This document shows, piece after piece, positions 5,140 through 5,216 of a stretch of DNA of 5,216 bases; the first letter of the stretch is position 1; each line of letters starts with the position of its first letter. Both the position numbers and the translations under genes were made by a program. The notes under the pieces were generated by a model, which was not told the DNA's origin, did no database searches, and saw only the letters and a list, made by a program, of their open reading frames with translations. Source of the DNA: Leptospira adleri (GTDB lineage: Bacteria; Spirochaetota; Leptospiria; Leptospirales; Leptospiraceae); assembly GCF_002811985.1 (NCBI RefSeq), contig NZ_NPDU01000126.1:1-5216 (forward strand), written 5' to 3'.

Positions 5140-5216
5140 TCACCTACTCCCTACATTCCACAATTTCTCACCCTTTTTCTCACCAACAAGCTTCTCTAAT
5201 CCATACACTCTCAAAC
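5140..5216 (-). pseudogene. 3' end of a second, related transposase gene, cut by the window edge
   Basis: The last 24 codons plus TGA (5142-5140) are visible; the rest lies beyond the window. The product tail, LRVYGLEKLVGEKKGEKLW followed by NVGSR, matches residues 366-389 of the 603-residue transposase with two changes. The DNA (5142-5216) matches 3905-3979 at about 69 of 75 positions. This copy stops directly after GSR, where the other copy continues for 214 residues. It could be a normal-length IS1595-type gene without the extension, or a copy truncated by the rearrangement that made the inverted repeat. Whether the gene is intact upstream cannot be seen; it is listed as a fragment. Confidence 0.7.

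Larger units (their letters stand above)
5016..5147. repeat. 22-bp inverted repeat enclosing nested hairpins
   Basis: The arm at 5016-5037 (GTGGGCGAATAAGAATCCTTTT) and the reverse complement of 5126-5147 (GTAGGTGAATAAGAATCCTTTT) differ at two positions of 22. The ~88-base interval contains the perfect hairpin CCGC-TTTTT-GCGG (5098-5110). It also contains the stem CATTCC-GGA-GGAATG (5075-5089), enclosed by ACCCA/TGGGT (5067-5071 with 5092-5096). The left arm lies in the transposase N-terminal coding region and the right arm straddles the stop of the neighbouring transposase fragment. Confidence 0.7.

Overview
The window looks like chromosomal DNA of a spirochaete of the Leptospira type. The base composition is AT-rich, the genes have typical low-GC codon use, and the one clear host gene encodes a lipoprotein with a permissive lipobox and several SH3-like repeats, a style common in Leptospira. 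This assignment is an inference from style, not a database match.

Layout, left to right. Positions 49-240 hold a short remnant of an insertion sequence on the minus strand. It has the first ~34 codons of an IS481/IS3-type transposase with its own ribosome binding site, flanked by a short imperfect inverted repeat. Positions 245-1501 (minus) encode a complete ~418-residue SH3-domain lipoprotein. Positions 1502-2288 hold no convincing gene but contain two hairpins and a copy of a motif that recurs at the other end of the next unit. Positions 2301-5072 (minus) form a tight three-gene operon: a 603-residue IS1595/ISXO2-like transposase with an unusual C-terminal extension of ~214 residues, a 115-residue HNH-like protein that seems to lack the key catalytic histidine, and an unrecognised basic protein of 211 residues. 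The gene junctions overlap by 20 and 4 bases, so translation is probably coupled. Positions 5016-5147 contain a 22-bp inverted repeat enclosing nested hairpins. Positions 5140-5216 hold the last 24 codons of a second, ~92% identical transposase gene, which stops exactly where the long extension of the first one begins.

The most interesting unit is the operon at 2301-5072. It looks like an IS1595-type transposase that has gained a C-terminal domain and two co-translated partners, and may be an undescribed IS1595-derived transposon or a domesticated system. The transposase has no in-frame ATG near its start. It must use TTG, be truncated, or be entered from an overlapping ATG frame by a -1 frameshift at an A-AAA-AAG heptamer that lies in exactly the right phase. 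The operon cannot be shown to be active or mobile from this sequence alone: target duplications and clear IS1595-type ends were not found.
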